A stretch of DNA of 40,539 nt from Saprospiraceae bacterium (GCA_022448955.1 JAKVCU010000084.1:1-40539), one strand, 5' to 3'. Shown: positions 9,892-18,495, numbered from the stretch's first letter. The notes: generated by a model not told the origin, from the sequence alone. Translations and numbers: made by a program.

Positions 9892-11355
9892 CTATTGACC
9901 CAAGTGTAGCTGGTTTTTACAATCTATCCAATTCCATGCCCGCCAATCTTTTCGCTTTTGTTTGGATAAAAATTTCCTCTTTTTATAAGCCATTTTTTCT
10001 TTTACTTCCTTTCGGGAAATGCCTAATTCTTGAGCTATTTCTTTTTGATGATCATAAAGTAGGTAAAGGTTTTTGTCAGATACATCATAAATGAGAAAGT
10101 CTAAGTCTAGTGGTTCTTTAGAGGCATGATTTAAGTTATACTTTGTAATGATAATATCCCAATGGATGAAACTGCTACTGATGAGCAATGCATAAGCAGC
10201 CCATGCATTCCAGTGGAAAAGTAAAGGGATAGACTTTTTCTCTTTGATTTTTTTGCCCATAGTCCATAATCCGAAGATGGTCAATGTGAGGAAGAAAATA
10301 ACTCCAATTCGTTTGTAGGCTAAACCCGTATGCCATATGTACTGCATATTGCGGAAACCGACCGTAAAGGCCAGCCATGCATTCTGCACACACCAAGCAA
10401 TAGCCAAAGCTTTGAGCATCTTATTATCTGGAAAGAAGTTGAGGTTTTTTCGAAAGAAATAAAGAATAATAGCCATGGCAAGCAGGATAGAGACCATAAG
10501 TATATAGGTGCCTTGATGAACAAAGTTTTTTAGCTCTACAAAGGACTTGCTAGAGTAGTCTAACCAAAATAAAGGTAAATCGAAGATATTGACCATTAAT
10601 AGAAGGGTATTAAGCATACCAAAACTCATGATAGCTGTTTGGTATTCTGTTTTTAGCCCAAGCATACTGGCAAAACGATTGCCTTTACGTACTCGCTTGA
10701 TATCGGATAAGTCTTCTTGGCCAGCTAATGTTTTGGCGAAAGCCGAAGAAGATAAAGTGGATGTAGCTAAAAAAAGTCCAACCACTAAGAAGAATAGATT
10801 GTAAAAAGAGAAGTTTCTAAAAAAAGCTAAAAAAGTAGACGTCCATATATTCAGGACAAATGAAGTAAATAAAGCATTGGCCTGATGGTAAAGCGTAAAA
10901 AATAGAACCGCTAGTATTATAGGTAATGCAGTGATCCCAAACCAACGGATAGAAAGGTTGAGGCGAATTATACCCATCATGCTCTGCGCAAAATGTTTAA
11001 TTAGATCAAAAGGCGCTGCAAAGATGTTTCTCAAACCTAATAATAGTGCATACCAGAAAAAGCGCAATTCTCTTTGTTGTACAAAACCGATGAAGAGCAA
11101 GAATGAAATCGAATGTGCCCAAAAAGCAAGTGCAGAATGCTGCCAAACGACCGTTATGGCACTAAGAATAGTGCCTAGAGCGGTGACTTTTACAGAGGGC
11201 GAAGACCACTCTTCTGGACTGAGGAAATAAGTGGTGCCAATCAGGACTAATGAGTAAAGTAGCACATTAATACCCCAATAAGCATTACGAAAAAGAAAAA
11301 AATAAACGATTGCTAGTGCGAGAATTAGTATAGATTTTTTAAGACTGTTGGACAT
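9892..11355 (-). CDS. DUF4173-like polytopic membrane protein
   Basis: A 487-residue integral membrane protein with about 11-12 hydrophobic segments and a charged, Lys/Arg-rich cytoplasmic tail (EIAQELGISRKEVKEKMAYKKRK). The stretch FRNMQYIWHTGLAYKRIGVIFFLTL (~340-364) is the kind of motif (YI..GLTYKRIGV) found in Bacteroidota proteins labelled DUF4173; the assignment is from memory of the family and not checked. Function is unknown. Its start overlaps the stop of the upstream DUF1361 gene by 17 nt, so the two are translated from the same mRNA and probably coupled. It is the last gene of the five-gene cluster that starts at 13628. Confidence 0.7.
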   Translation of the reverse strand: MSNSLKKSILILALAIVYFFLFRNAYWGINVLLYSLVLIGTTYFLSPEEWSSPSVKVTALGTILSAITVVWQHSALAFWAHSISFLLFIGFVQQRELRFFWYALLLGLRNIFAAPFDLIKHFAQSMMGIIRLNLSIRWFGITALPIILAVLFFTLYHQANALFTSFVLNIWTSTFLAFFRNFSFYNLFFLVVGLFLATSTLSSSAFAKTLAGQEDLSDIKRVRKGNRFASMLGLKTEYQTAIMSFGMLNTLLLMVNIFDLPLFWLDYSSKSFVELKNFVHQGTYILMVSILLAMAIILYFFRKNLNFFPDNKMLKALAIAWCVQNAWLAFTVGFRNMQYIWHTGLAYKRIGVIFFLTLTIFGLWTMGKKIKEKKSIPLLFHWNAWAAYALLISSSFIHWDIIITKYNLNHASKEPLDLDFLIYDVSDKNLYLLYDHQKEIAQELGISRKEVKEKMAYKKRKFLSKQKRKDWRAWNWIDCKNQLHLGQ

Positions 11356-12064
11356 GAGTAATAGTTTTGGAGTTTAATAAATGGAAGAGAGTGAGATAAG
11401 CGATCGTTAGAAAGCTGAATAGAACTATGGCTAAACCAAAGGTGCGCATATGATCAAGGGGTGCACTTAACACACTCAGCATATCTTGAAAAAGAGCTAC
11501 AGGTTGTTGGATGATATCCCATGAATTCCACCTTTGGAATCGACCTACGAATACCCCAAAGCCCGTCAAGGCCAAACAGCCAAGGACGAGCACCCAAGAA
11601 AAAGCCTTTGAAAAGTATTTTTCTAGTGTGGAATGAATTTCAAAAAGAGAGAAAAAGCCTAATAAGACGCCTGTCCATGCAAATGAAAAAATTAGCAGCA
11701 CATCGTACCACATAGGTATGGGTGCACGATACTTCAAGTGCAGTAGATCAGTGATGATATAAGGTGCATTCGGAAAGAATAAGAGCCAAATGAATACGCC
11801 AAACAGGACGATTAATTTTGGCCATTTTAAAGTGGATAATGAGTTTATCAAAAGTGCCAAAAAGTAGGGTGTCCAAGCCAAGAATAGATTCCAAACTAAG
11901 AAAAGAAAAGAGGTGCCTCTTAAAGAGATCATCTCTCCTACATCTGTCGAAGCTAATCCGTCAAAATCAGATTTATAGCTACGAAAAAGAAGCAATAGTA
12001 AACATAATAATGTGTTGAGCGACATCAGAAAGAAAGACTTTCGGGTGAAAGCGGCGTTTTGCAT
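11339..12064 (-). CDS. DUF1361 membrane protein
   Basis: A 241-residue membrane protein with about seven hydrophobic helices. The family hallmarks of DUF1361 are visible: WNLFLAWTPYFLAL (~57-70), FFPNAPYIITDLLHL (~96-110) with the conserved NAPY-T-D pattern, and VGRFQRWNSWD (~172-182). Function is unknown for the family; the conserved polar residues inside the membrane region suggest an enzyme or carrier rather than a simple anchor, which is inference. It starts 4 nt after the stop of the COQ4-like gene and overlaps the DUF4173-like gene, so it is in the middle of one transcript. Confidence 0.78.
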   Translation of the reverse strand: MQNAAFTRKSFFLMSLNTLLCLLLLLFRSYKSDFDGLASTDVGEMISLRGTSFLFLVWNLFLAWTPYFLALLINSLSTLKWPKLIVLFGVFIWLLFFPNAPYIITDLLHLKYRAPIPMWYDVLLIFSFAWTGVLLGFFSLFEIHSTLEKYFSKAFSWVLVLGCLALTGFGVFVGRFQRWNSWDIIQQPVALFQDMLSVLSAPLDHMRTFGLAIVLFSFLTIAYLTLFHLLNSKTITHVQQS

Positions 12065-12068
12065 AAGG

Positions 12069-12614
12069 CTAAAAAATTAAGTGATTAGGAAAAGCTTGCT
12101 TAAAAATTTGGTGGCGAATACTTTCTAGCGGTTCCTCGAGCAAGTGTTCAAATTGCCAGTGGGTACAATTAATGGCGGTTTTTCCTTTTTGGAAGGCTTC
12201 TTTCATGTGAAACCACCATTCGGGAAATAATCCAGCCCCAACGATAATGGTAAACCATGTAGGGAGGGAGCGTTTGCCCATGCCGAGTAAGAAAAACTGT
12301 AATTGTACTTCGCCTAGCATGTGCGTAGGGAAATCAAAAAGAACATGAAAGACGTCATGATCTTCAAAATCCTTAATCAAAGTAAATTGATTGTTTTTGA
12401 GGTAATGAAATAAAGCACCGCCCAAGGTGTAAAAAGGAAACGCTTCTAGATCTCTTTGTTGGAAGCGTTTCCAGCTATTAGACTTTTGCCATGAAGGCAT
12501 GCCCATTCGGCGAATCGAAGTATAAACGGGTTGCAAACTCTTTAATAAGAAAAGAGCGAGTGTTTGGCGTAAGCCACCCAAAGGGAGTGACAAATTTGCA
12601 GATATAGTTTTCAT
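12069..12614 (-). CDS. COQ4-like protein with intact HDxxH-x11-E metal motif
   Basis: A 181-residue protein starting at MKTISANLS (ATG at 12614, preferred because the palindromic promoter site lies immediately upstream at 12621-12639). Residues 86-102 read HDVFHVLFDFPTHMLGE, exactly the HDxxH-x11-E zinc motif of the COQ4 family, followed by a hydrophobic QLQFFLLGMG segment and a WWFHMKEAFQKGK stretch also seen in that family. In ubiquinone-making organisms COQ4 acts in ring processing of the quinone. Bacteroidota normally make menaquinone, so the substrate here is unknown; a lipid or quinone-like compound at the membrane is a guess. It is followed after 4 nt by DUF1361. Confidence 0.75.
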   Translation of the reverse strand: MKTISANLSLPLGGLRQTLALFLLKSLQPVYTSIRRMGMPSWQKSNSWKRFQQRDLEAFPFYTLGGALFHYLKNNQFTLIKDFEDHDVFHVLFDFPTHMLGEVQLQFFLLGMGKRSLPTWFTIIVGAGLFPEWWFHMKEAFQKGKTAINCTHWQFEHLLEEPLESIRHQIFKQAFPNHLIF

Positions 12615-12620
12615 AAAAGT

Positions 12621-12639
12621 ACTTTGAATTTCAAAGTTA
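12621..12639 (-). promoter_or_regulatory. Operator-promoter of COQ4-like gene: palindrome overlapping -7 element
   Basis: ACTTTGAATTTCAAAGT (12621-12637) is a perfect 17-nt palindrome. On the minus strand the -7 consensus match TAACTTTG occupies 12639-12632, so it overlaps half of the palindrome. The ATG at 12614 is only 6 nt beyond the palindrome, implying a very short leader. The same arrangement recurs at 13638-13655. A convincing -33 element is not seen here. Confidence 0.7.
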
Positions 12640-12653
12640 ATGATCAAAAAAAT

Positions 12654-12953
12654 TTAATCTCTCATTTTCAATAGCTTTTCCAAGGCATCTAAGTGATCAT
12701 TAAATGCTTTTCGGCCAGATACAGTTGCAGAGTAGGATGTATTGGGTTTTCGGCCAAGAAATTGCTTTCGCACTTCTATGAAAGCTTCTGCTTCTAGAGC
12801 CTTGATATGGCTTGCTAATCGTCCATCCGTAACTTCCAGCATTTCTTTTAAGGTTTTGAAGTCAACCCAATCATTGACCATAAGGATAGACATAATACCT
12901 AGCCTAACCCTATGGTCAAAAGTTTTATTTAGATGGACAATAATATTTTTCAT
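12654..12953 (-). CDS. Winged-helix transcriptional regulator
   Basis: A 99-residue single-domain regulator of the compact winged-helix type common in Bacteroidota (HTH_27/MarR-ArsR-like). The pattern HRVRLGIMSILMVNDWVDFKTL followed by the recognition-helix region DGRLASHIKALEAE and a wing (VRKQFLGRKPNTSYSATVSG) is clear; the last ~20 residues form a dimerisation helix (FNDHLDALEKLLKMRD). No ligand or metal site is obvious. It starts 12 nt after the membrane-protein gene at 12966-13628 and ends 39 nt before the COQ4-like gene. The two identical palindromes in front of gene 1 and gene 3 of the cluster are the likely binding sites, giving autoregulation; this is inference from position. Confidence 0.85.
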   Translation of the reverse strand: MKNIIVHLNKTFDHRVRLGIMSILMVNDWVDFKTLKEMLEVTDGRLASHIKALEAEAFIEVRKQFLGRKPNTSYSATVSGRKAFNDHLDALEKLLKMRD

Positions 12954-12965
12954 TCTCCTAAGTAG

Positions 12966-13628
12966 TTAGAATGTTACAGCCTCTTTTCTTTCATATTTAA
13001 AGTACATGATAGCTCCATAAAAAATATGAAGTATCCCAAAGCCAATAGCCCAAAATTCAAGTCCGTAACCTAAGTAAAAAAGAGCGATTAGGCCTAATAT
13101 TATTTCACTTATTCCTAGATATCGAATATCATTTAAAGTAAATTTGCTTGCATTCACTAGGGCAAGACCATAAAAAATGAGTGTAGTAGGTGCCACAAAT
13201 CCTAAAAGTCTATGGTACAATAATGCCAAACAAAATACCCCACCAGTAATTAGAGGAATAAGAAGGTTGATCAATAGACGTTTGGAAGTCGCATCCCATA
13301 CTTTTAATCCTTGTTGTTTTGCTTTCCTAGTGGTAAAGAATATTCCAGCACTCAGGGCTGTCAAGAGGACAGCCAAGGCATCTAGGAAAAAGAATTGGAT
13401 AAAATTCAGGCCCCATTTTGTAGCCAAAGGCGCTTCCACATAATAAATTCGTTCTTGGTCAAAAGGTATAATTTCTAAATAAATATAAGCTACTATTGCT
13501 CCAAGAAGTGCAATAGTACCTGCGACTACACCGGAAAGGCCACTCAATGAAATAAAGCGAGAGGAACGTTCCATAAGCGAGCGAATTTCGCTTAAGGTAT
13601 TCAAGTGGTGTTGTTTATTTTGAGTCAT
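12966..13628 (-). CDS. Membrane protein, first gene of winged-helix cluster
   Basis: A 220-residue protein with about six hydrophobic segments (~30-52, ~73-97, ~120-140, ~145-157, ~168-186, ~190-210) and a short charged N-terminus (MTQNKQHHLNTLSEIRSLMERSSRF). This head plus a SGLSGVVAGTIALLGA first helix is commonly seen upstream of small winged-helix regulators in Bacteroidota, but no characterised function is known to me. It is preceded by a strong operator-promoter (13638-13678) and followed after 12 nt by the regulator gene, so it is probably the main repressed or sensed partner of the regulator. Confidence 0.75.
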   Translation of the reverse strand: MTQNKQHHLNTLSEIRSLMERSSRFISLSGLSGVVAGTIALLGAIVAYIYLEIIPFDQERIYYVEAPLATKWGLNFIQFFFLDALAVLLTALSAGIFFTTRKAKQQGLKVWDATSKRLLINLLIPLITGGVFCLALLYHRLLGFVAPTTLIFYGLALVNASKFTLNDIRYLGISEIILGLIALFYLGYGLEFWAIGFGILHIFYGAIMYFKYERKEAVTF

Positions 13629-13637
13629 TATAAAGTG

Positions 13638-13678
13638 CTTTGAATTTCAAAGTTAAGATATTAACTTCAATAAGTCAA
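13638..13678 (-). promoter_or_regulatory. Operator-promoter of the winged-helix cluster
   Basis: On the minus strand a -33-like TTGAC (13678-13674) is followed after 18 nt by the -7 element TAACTTTG (13655-13648). The -7 element runs into the palindrome CTTTGAATTTCAAAG (13638-13652), whose core and right flank (GTTAA) equal the site at 12621-12640. The start codon at 13628 is 9 nt further on. A repressor bound here would cover the -7 element and transcription start. Confidence 0.75.
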
Positions 13679-13702
13679 GCTAAACGGATTATCAGACTAC
13701 TT

Positions 13703-14629
13703 TTACCAACTCCCTCCAAAAGGAGCAACTAAACCAACTACAGGAACAGGTAATATCCCTAATTCGCCTCCTCCGTCAACATCAGTAGCACCGATAAAGG
13801 AAATATCCCAGGTGACATTATTGCCAATGATACGTCCTCCCAAAGAAAGAATGACAACACTGTCATCATTAGGTAAGATCCAATTTTCAGTCGTTAAAGC
13901 AAATCTTTCAGATACGCGCAAGTTGCCACTAATCGTTACGACAGGACGGCCACTGAATTCACCATCGATTGCTCCAAATCCAATACCAAGAGAAACATTT
14001 CTATCTCTAGTTCCGAAAGTAGTGACCCCATACAATGTGGCTAAATCTAACAATTGATCATCATCTCTAAAGGGGATGTTAATTAGAAGTGCGCCTAACC
14101 CAATATTTAACTTTTCTTCCTGTATAGGAAAGGAAAATTTTGGTGTTATCGAATAGCCAATTCCGGTGTCATTTTCAAAACCATTTAATATAGAGATGGT
14201 TTCTACTCCAAGACCAATGGTAAAGCGATCTGTAAATCCGTAACTGACTTGATTATAAAATAGCATGAGGTTTTGATAATACCCTTCTCCTTTTCGGAGG
14301 CTATATCCTGTGGGCGTAAAGACATTGCGAGTAGCATTGGGGTTTTCGTACCAATATTGGCCACTGGTACTTCTAGTAGGTTTATTGATTACTTTAAAAA
14401 TTTTGACATTTTCTCTTGGGAGGTTCATTTTACCTAAACTCTCTGTTTCGATGATGATATGGGTATCAGTTAGGGCAATTTGTTTTCCGAAAAAAGTATT
14501 GCCATCATTCATTTTTACCCTAACGTAAATATCTTCGATGCCATTATTTTGTGCTTGAATAGCTGTAGCGAGAAAGGTAAATAGCGTCAAGAGTAAACTC
14601 CACACAATTGTATTATAATGATTTATCAT
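13703..14629 (-). CDS. Exported protein, probable outer-membrane beta-barrel
   Basis: A 308-residue protein with a signal peptide (residues 1-26, ending TAIQA). Residues ~33-85 form a small beta-domain (YVRVKMNDGNTFFGKQIALTDTH... LGKMNLPRENVKIF) resembling a domain that senses or binds, and the rest consists of alternating amphipathic strands separated by short polar turns (YGFTDRFTIGLGVETIS, NLRVSERFALTTENW, ...VVILSLGGRIIG), a pattern typical of small outer-membrane barrels. It ends ...VAPFGGSW. No recognised family name. It is transcribed away from 14630-15243 and ends 50 nt before the operator region of the next cluster. Confidence 0.7.
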   Translation of the reverse strand: MINHYNTIVWSLLLTLFTFLATAIQAQNNGIEDIYVRVKMNDGNTFFGKQIALTDTHIIIETESLGKMNLPRENVKIFKVINKPTRSTSGQYWYENPNATRNVFTPTGYSLRKGEGYYQNLMLFYNQVSYGFTDRFTIGLGVETISILNGFENDTGIGYSITPKFSFPIQEEKLNIGLGALLINIPFRDDDQLLDLATLYGVTTFGTRDRNVSLGIGFGAIDGEFSGRPVVTISGNLRVSERFALTTENWILPNDDSVVILSLGGRIIGNNVTWDISFIGATDVDGGGELGILPVPVVGLVAPFGGSW

Positions 14630-15243
14630 GATTGATTATTTTTTGATAGAAAGCTAAACGAGTTTTCAAAAAGAAAAGAATTGTTCAATTGTATAACTCT
14701 AAAATACTAGAAAACGCTTGCTGTGAAAAAAAATCGATTGCTGGGATAGCAACCGATCTTGGGTAAGTGTTTTCATTGGTAATTTGACATTTTCCTGATT
14801 TTCAGGACCTTAGGCTATACGGGATTTTTTGGCTTGGCATTAATGTGCACTTCGGATATTTATTTTCATGATAAGAATAAAGCTTATGATATAGGGGTAC
14901 GCTCTAAATACATCGGCAAGATCGTTGCATTTCAATAGAGTGGAGGAGGGAAAATCAAGACAATTATATTTTTTTTTATCGTATGTGTAGAAAAAGTAAA
15001 AAGAGATGTTTATTTTTTGGTTCTTTTTTGCAAAAAGTAAGAAAAGCAAAGTAGAAAAAGCTAAAATCTAAGGTAGATGAGCTGTATACGATGCCTATTG
15101 TAGTTGCAGATAAAATGGAATTGGAAAATAGTTAAATATGGAATGGTGTAGTTAAAGATACATAGCAGCAGGAGCCACTTCCAACTAGAGGTTTAACTTT
15201 TCTCTAAAGACAATAGCAACTAAAAAATTAAAATTGAGCGCTA
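14630..15243. other. Gene-free stretch between divergent genes
   Basis: About 610 nt separate the divergent barrel-protein and HTH-regulator genes. I see no convincing ORF. Two small hairpins are present: CGATTGCT/AGCAACCG near 14733-14753 and TCCTGA-TTT-TCAGGA at 14793-14807. The stretch should hold both promoters, but no clean TAnnTTTG element at a good distance was found. Confidence 0.5.
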
Positions 15244-16257
15244 ATGGCAAATGAATTTCAAACCCGTTTGTTGGAACAAATAGCTAAAAAGTACCAACGT
15301 AAATCCGAAGCAGTGGATATTCTTTCTAGCCTACTAAGTATAGGAAAAGATGCTGTTTATAGAAGGTTAAGAGGCGACACCTTGCTCACTCCTGATGAGA
15401 TTAGCCTCTTGGCGAAAGAGTTTTATATTTCTCTGGATTCCTTGGTATTGGACAATACCTCTTCAGTCTTCTTCAACTTCAGTGCTTTTACTCAAAAAAT
15501 TAATAGTCCAACAGATTACTTGAATGGTATTCTATCTCTTCTGCGTCAAATTAAGCTATTGCCTGAGGTAGAAATTTTATATGCTTCTTCGGAAATTCCC
15601 TTTTTTTATTACTCTTTTTTTCCAGAACTCATTGGCTTCAAACTTTATGTATTTGGGCGAACTATTTGGGATTTAGACTATTTAAATCAGCATAAGTTTC
15701 ACTTTGATCTATTGCCTTATCATGATATAGAGATGACAAAAGAGATCTTGGAAAACTTCATTAGTATCGATACCACAGAGTTGTGGAACTACAATATATT
15801 TGACAATACTTTGAATCAAATTGAGTACCATTGCGGGAGTGGGCAATTTAAAAATATGGAAGATGCATTAGTTCTATTGGATCGATTAGAAGATTTATCT
15901 GGACATATGCGCAAGATGGCAGAGCTAGGGCGTAAATTTAAAATTAATGGCGATCCAGAGGTAGGGTCTGAATTTAATCTATATCATAATGAGATGATAT
16001 ATACCAGCAATAACATTTTTGTTAATTCACCCCGTTATAAGACCGTATTTACCACCTTCGCAAGTCCTAATTTTTTGACTAGTACAGATCCTCGGATGTT
16101 TGAATTTATGAATAACTGGTTCTTAAAGGTTAAGAAGCGCTCCAATTCCATTAGTGAGCAAGCAGAGCGAGAACGGAATGCTTTCTATAATAACATTGAA
16201 CGTAGAATAGCGAGTACAAGAAGGCGAATAGAAACACTAGTTCAGGACACTTTTTGA
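15244..16257 (+). CDS. Bacteroidota-type HTH regulator with long C-terminal sensor-like region
   Basis: A 337-residue protein. Residues ~10-60 form a helix-turn-helix (LLEQIAKKYQRKSEAVDILSSLL... KDAVYRRLRGDTLLTPDEISLLAKEF), a BetR/XRE-like fold used in a family that is expanded in Saprospiria-type genomes. The remaining ~270 residues are alpha/beta without membrane segments or a known catalytic motif, and end in an Arg-rich helix (RNAFYNNIERRIASTRRRIETL). Such proteins are annotated only as helix-turn-helix domain proteins; the ligand is unknown. It stands alone on the plus strand, 286 nt before the LytS-type kinase. A direct functional link between the two is possible but unsupported. Confidence 0.72.
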   Translation: MANEFQTRLLEQIAKKYQRKSEAVDILSSLLSIGKDAVYRRLRGDTLLTPDEISLLAKEFYISLDSLVLDNTSSVFFNFSAFTQKINSPTDYLNGILSLLRQIKLLPEVEILYASSEIPFFYYSFFPELIGFKLYVFGRTIWDLDYLNQHKFHFDLLPYHDIEMTKEILENFISIDTTELWNYNIFDNTLNQIEYHCGSGQFKNMEDALVLLDRLEDLSGHMRKMAELGRKFKINGDPEVGSEFNLYHNEMIYTSNNIFVNSPRYKTVFTTFASPNFLTSTDPRMFEFMNNWFLKVKKRSNSISEQAERERNAFYNNIERRIASTRRRIETLVQDTF

Positions 16258-16543
16258 CGAGTCAACTCTAAAAATGGGCTATTCAACTATTCTTGATTGG
16301 ATTTGAGCAATTTTTTGTAGTAATTGCTATAAATTTAGACAATTGGCTCTTGTTTTAATTTATGCTAATAAATCTATCCAGCAATAACTTTTTATCGAGT
16401 ATAAGTAATTTTGCTTAGTCACTTATTTTTATTAGGCGTAAAAAATGAGGTAATATGATTTAGTCCAATAGCTTAGTGCGCTGTAATTTAGATTAAAGTG
16501 TGCTCGGACTATATTTAGATAAAAGATTTTTAATTAATCTGAC

Positions 16544-17608
16544 ATGGCCAGTCGATTTGCTATCAAGGAGGTACTAGGTTTTGATGATCGGATATTTTAT
16601 CTGATAGGCAGTTTGGTACTTTCTTTTGCTATTCCTCTACTCTTTTTCAAAGCCACTCTCTGGAATGGATTGGCTATCTATTTGCCAAAATGGGGGACCT
16701 CTATGCTTTATACTATTGCTTACTGGTCTACTACTCGGAGCATTATTATTTGGTTTCGTCGGCAATACCCTGGGTATGAGGATACTACTAAACGTTTATT
16801 GTATTCTGCTATAGCCATCACTGTTACTTTTTTTATAGTAAGTGTACTAATGGGAGTTCTCAATATTTATGTCTTAAAAGAACAACATCCAGATGGTGTT
16901 ACTGAAATGGATTTCAAAGTAGCCTCTTTCACAATTGTAGCATTAGTGAGTACAATTTACGAAAGTATATTTTTATATGACCGATGGAAGAAATCTATTC
17001 TGGAGGCAGAAAAACTAAAACGAGATCATATTCAAAGTCAATTAGAAGGTCTAAAAAGTCAAGTTAATCCACATTTTCTGTTTAATAGCCTAAACACTCT
17101 AACTTACATCATTCCAGAAGATCCCAATACGGCGGTAAAGTTTGTACAGAAGTTATCAAAAGTGTATCGCTATATTTTAGAAATTAGAGATACGAAACTG
17201 ATTCCTCTTAAAGAAGAACTATCTTTTCTCACTGCTTATATTTTTTTACTTAAAGAACGATTTGGGAAAAGTATAGAAGTTCAAATTGTTATTCCAAAAG
17301 ATATCGATCACTATAAGATTGTACCATTGTCGCTACAGATTTTATTAGAAAATGCAATTAAGCATAATATTATCTCTGCTAAGCAACCCTTGAAGATTGA
17401 TATTTTTATGGAAGGGGATTACACATTAGTGGTACGCAACAATTTGCAAAAGAAGCGTCAAGCTATGCCTTCCACGAAAGTGGGCTTAGAAAATATTAAA
17501 AGCAGATATGCATTTTTTTCCGAGGAAAAGGTTTTGATTACAGCTGATGATCATTATCATACAGTTCGTTTACCACTCATCCAAATGAAAGATGATGAGC
17601 TGGCCTAG
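16544..17608 (+). CDS. LytS/YehU-type sensor histidine kinase
   Basis: A 354-residue inner-membrane kinase. Four hydrophobic segments lie within residues ~18-145 and are followed by a linker helix and the His_kinase (LytS-type) phosphoacceptor region QLEGLKSQVNPHFLFNSLN with H177. The ATP-binding part has the N-box PLSLQILLENAIKHNI (~265-280) and the short G-box VGLENIKSRY (~317-326) characteristic of this class, which lacks the classical DxGxG/F-box layout. Such kinases usually signal to a LytTR-domain response regulator encoded next door; none is found here, the next gene being a DUF2141 protein in the same direction. The stimulus is unknown. Confidence 0.88.
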   Translation: MASRFAIKEVLGFDDRIFYLIGSLVLSFAIPLLFFKATLWNGLAIYLPKWGTSMLYTIAYWSTTRSIIIWFRRQYPGYEDTTKRLLYSAIAITVTFFIVSVLMGVLNIYVLKEQHPDGVTEMDFKVASFTIVALVSTIYESIFLYDRWKKSILEAEKLKRDHIQSQLEGLKSQVNPHFLFNSLNTLTYIIPEDPNTAVKFVQKLSKVYRYILEIRDTKLIPLKEELSFLTAYIFLLKERFGKSIEVQIVIPKDIDHYKIVPLSLQILLENAIKHNIISAKQPLKIDIFMEGDYTLVVRNNLQKKRQAMPSTKVGLENIKSRYAFFSEEKVLITADDHYHTVRLPLIQMKDDELA

Positions 17609-17697
17609 CTGAGCCTGAATTTAAATCGAGAAGTTTATTTTTTAACAACATCTTTCTCTCCATACTGTTATAAGCATTCATCATTACGACATTGATT

Positions 17698-18123
17698 ATG
17701 TTTTGTTTTAGTTTATTATCTATTTTTTATTTTTCCCTTTCTACAGGAAACCTAAGTGTTGAAATTCAGAATATTGATAGTGCAAATGGTAACATCATGT
17801 TAGCAGTATTTGAAAAAGAACAGGATTTCTTAATTGATGAACGAGCAATTTTTGCGAAAGCATACTCCATACCACAAAAAGGTAGCATGCTGATAAGTAT
17901 TCCTGCGCTGCCTTTCGGCAAATATGCGATCGCAGTATATCACGATGCCAATAATAACCAAGAATTAGATAAAAACATGTTTGGTGTGCCTAAAGAAGCT
18001 TATGGTTTCAGTAATAACGTTCGATCAAAATGGCGCGCACCACAATATAAAGAGGCGCAGATTAATTTTTCTACAGATCAGCAAAAATTGATTATTCCGC
18101 TAAAACAGTGGTCTAAGCAATAA
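17698..18123 (+). CDS. DUF2141 exported protein
   Basis: A 141-residue protein with a short signal peptide (MFCFSLLSIFYFSLSTG) and a single DUF2141 domain. Family features are NLSVEIQNIDSANGNIMLAVFEKEQDFL near the start, LPFGKYAIAVYHDANNNQELDKNMFGVPKEAYGFSNN in the middle, and the final short beta strand. The frame is open from a TTG at 17692 but the ATG at 17698 is preferred. DUF2141 proteins are small periplasmic beta-sandwich proteins common in Bacteroidota and Proteobacteria, with no established role. It lies ~90 nt after the LytS-type kinase, so co-transcription is possible. Confidence 0.85.
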   Translation: MFCFSLLSIFYFSLSTGNLSVEIQNIDSANGNIMLAVFEKEQDFLIDERAIFAKAYSIPQKGSMLISIPALPFGKYAIAVYHDANNNQELDKNMFGVPKEAYGFSNNVRSKWRAPQYKEAQINFSTDQQKLIIPLKQWSKQ

Positions 18124-18495
18124 GTGGCGCCATTAATTATATATTAATTTTTTCAATTTGATTATAATTTTCTTGAGCTGAATTTGCCTTTTTTTGGAAA
18201 TAATGAACTATTTTTCCAGCCGTAAATTTTTTACCTATGGATACACCTCCTTCTATCATACCGGAAGGAATAAAAAAGGGCTCTAGCACAATTTTTTTGC
18301 CAGTCATCAAAGATATATTCTTATTGATGTATAAATCTTTTTCCCTTTTTTTAAGCAAGCCATTTTTTATTTCCATCGACCAACCAACTCATTTACCGGG
18401 TACTTCTTCCAGAATAGCAATGGACCAATCAATAATCAAGGCTTTTGCCTTATGGTATCGCCTCGGTTTGGTAGTCGGTTCAAAAAAACTCACTC
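18124..18495. other. Ambiguous region with overlapping small ORFs on both strands
   Basis: This 372-nt gap between DUF2141 and the epimerase has a plus-strand open frame (18237-18509) and minus-strand frames (18137-18376 and, separated by one stop, a 34-codon GTG frame at about 18485-18384 reading ...KALIIDWSIAILEEVPGK). Neither strand gives a convincing protein. The minus-strand pieces together look more protein-like and might be a decayed gene, but this is weak. No promoter or hairpin stands out. Confidence 0.3.

Noticed and set aside
14840-15049. Minus-strand 69-codon ORF in the gap before the HTH regulator
   Set aside because: Composition is that of AT-rich noncoding DNA (Phe, Tyr, Lys, Ile), no signal peptide or family pattern.
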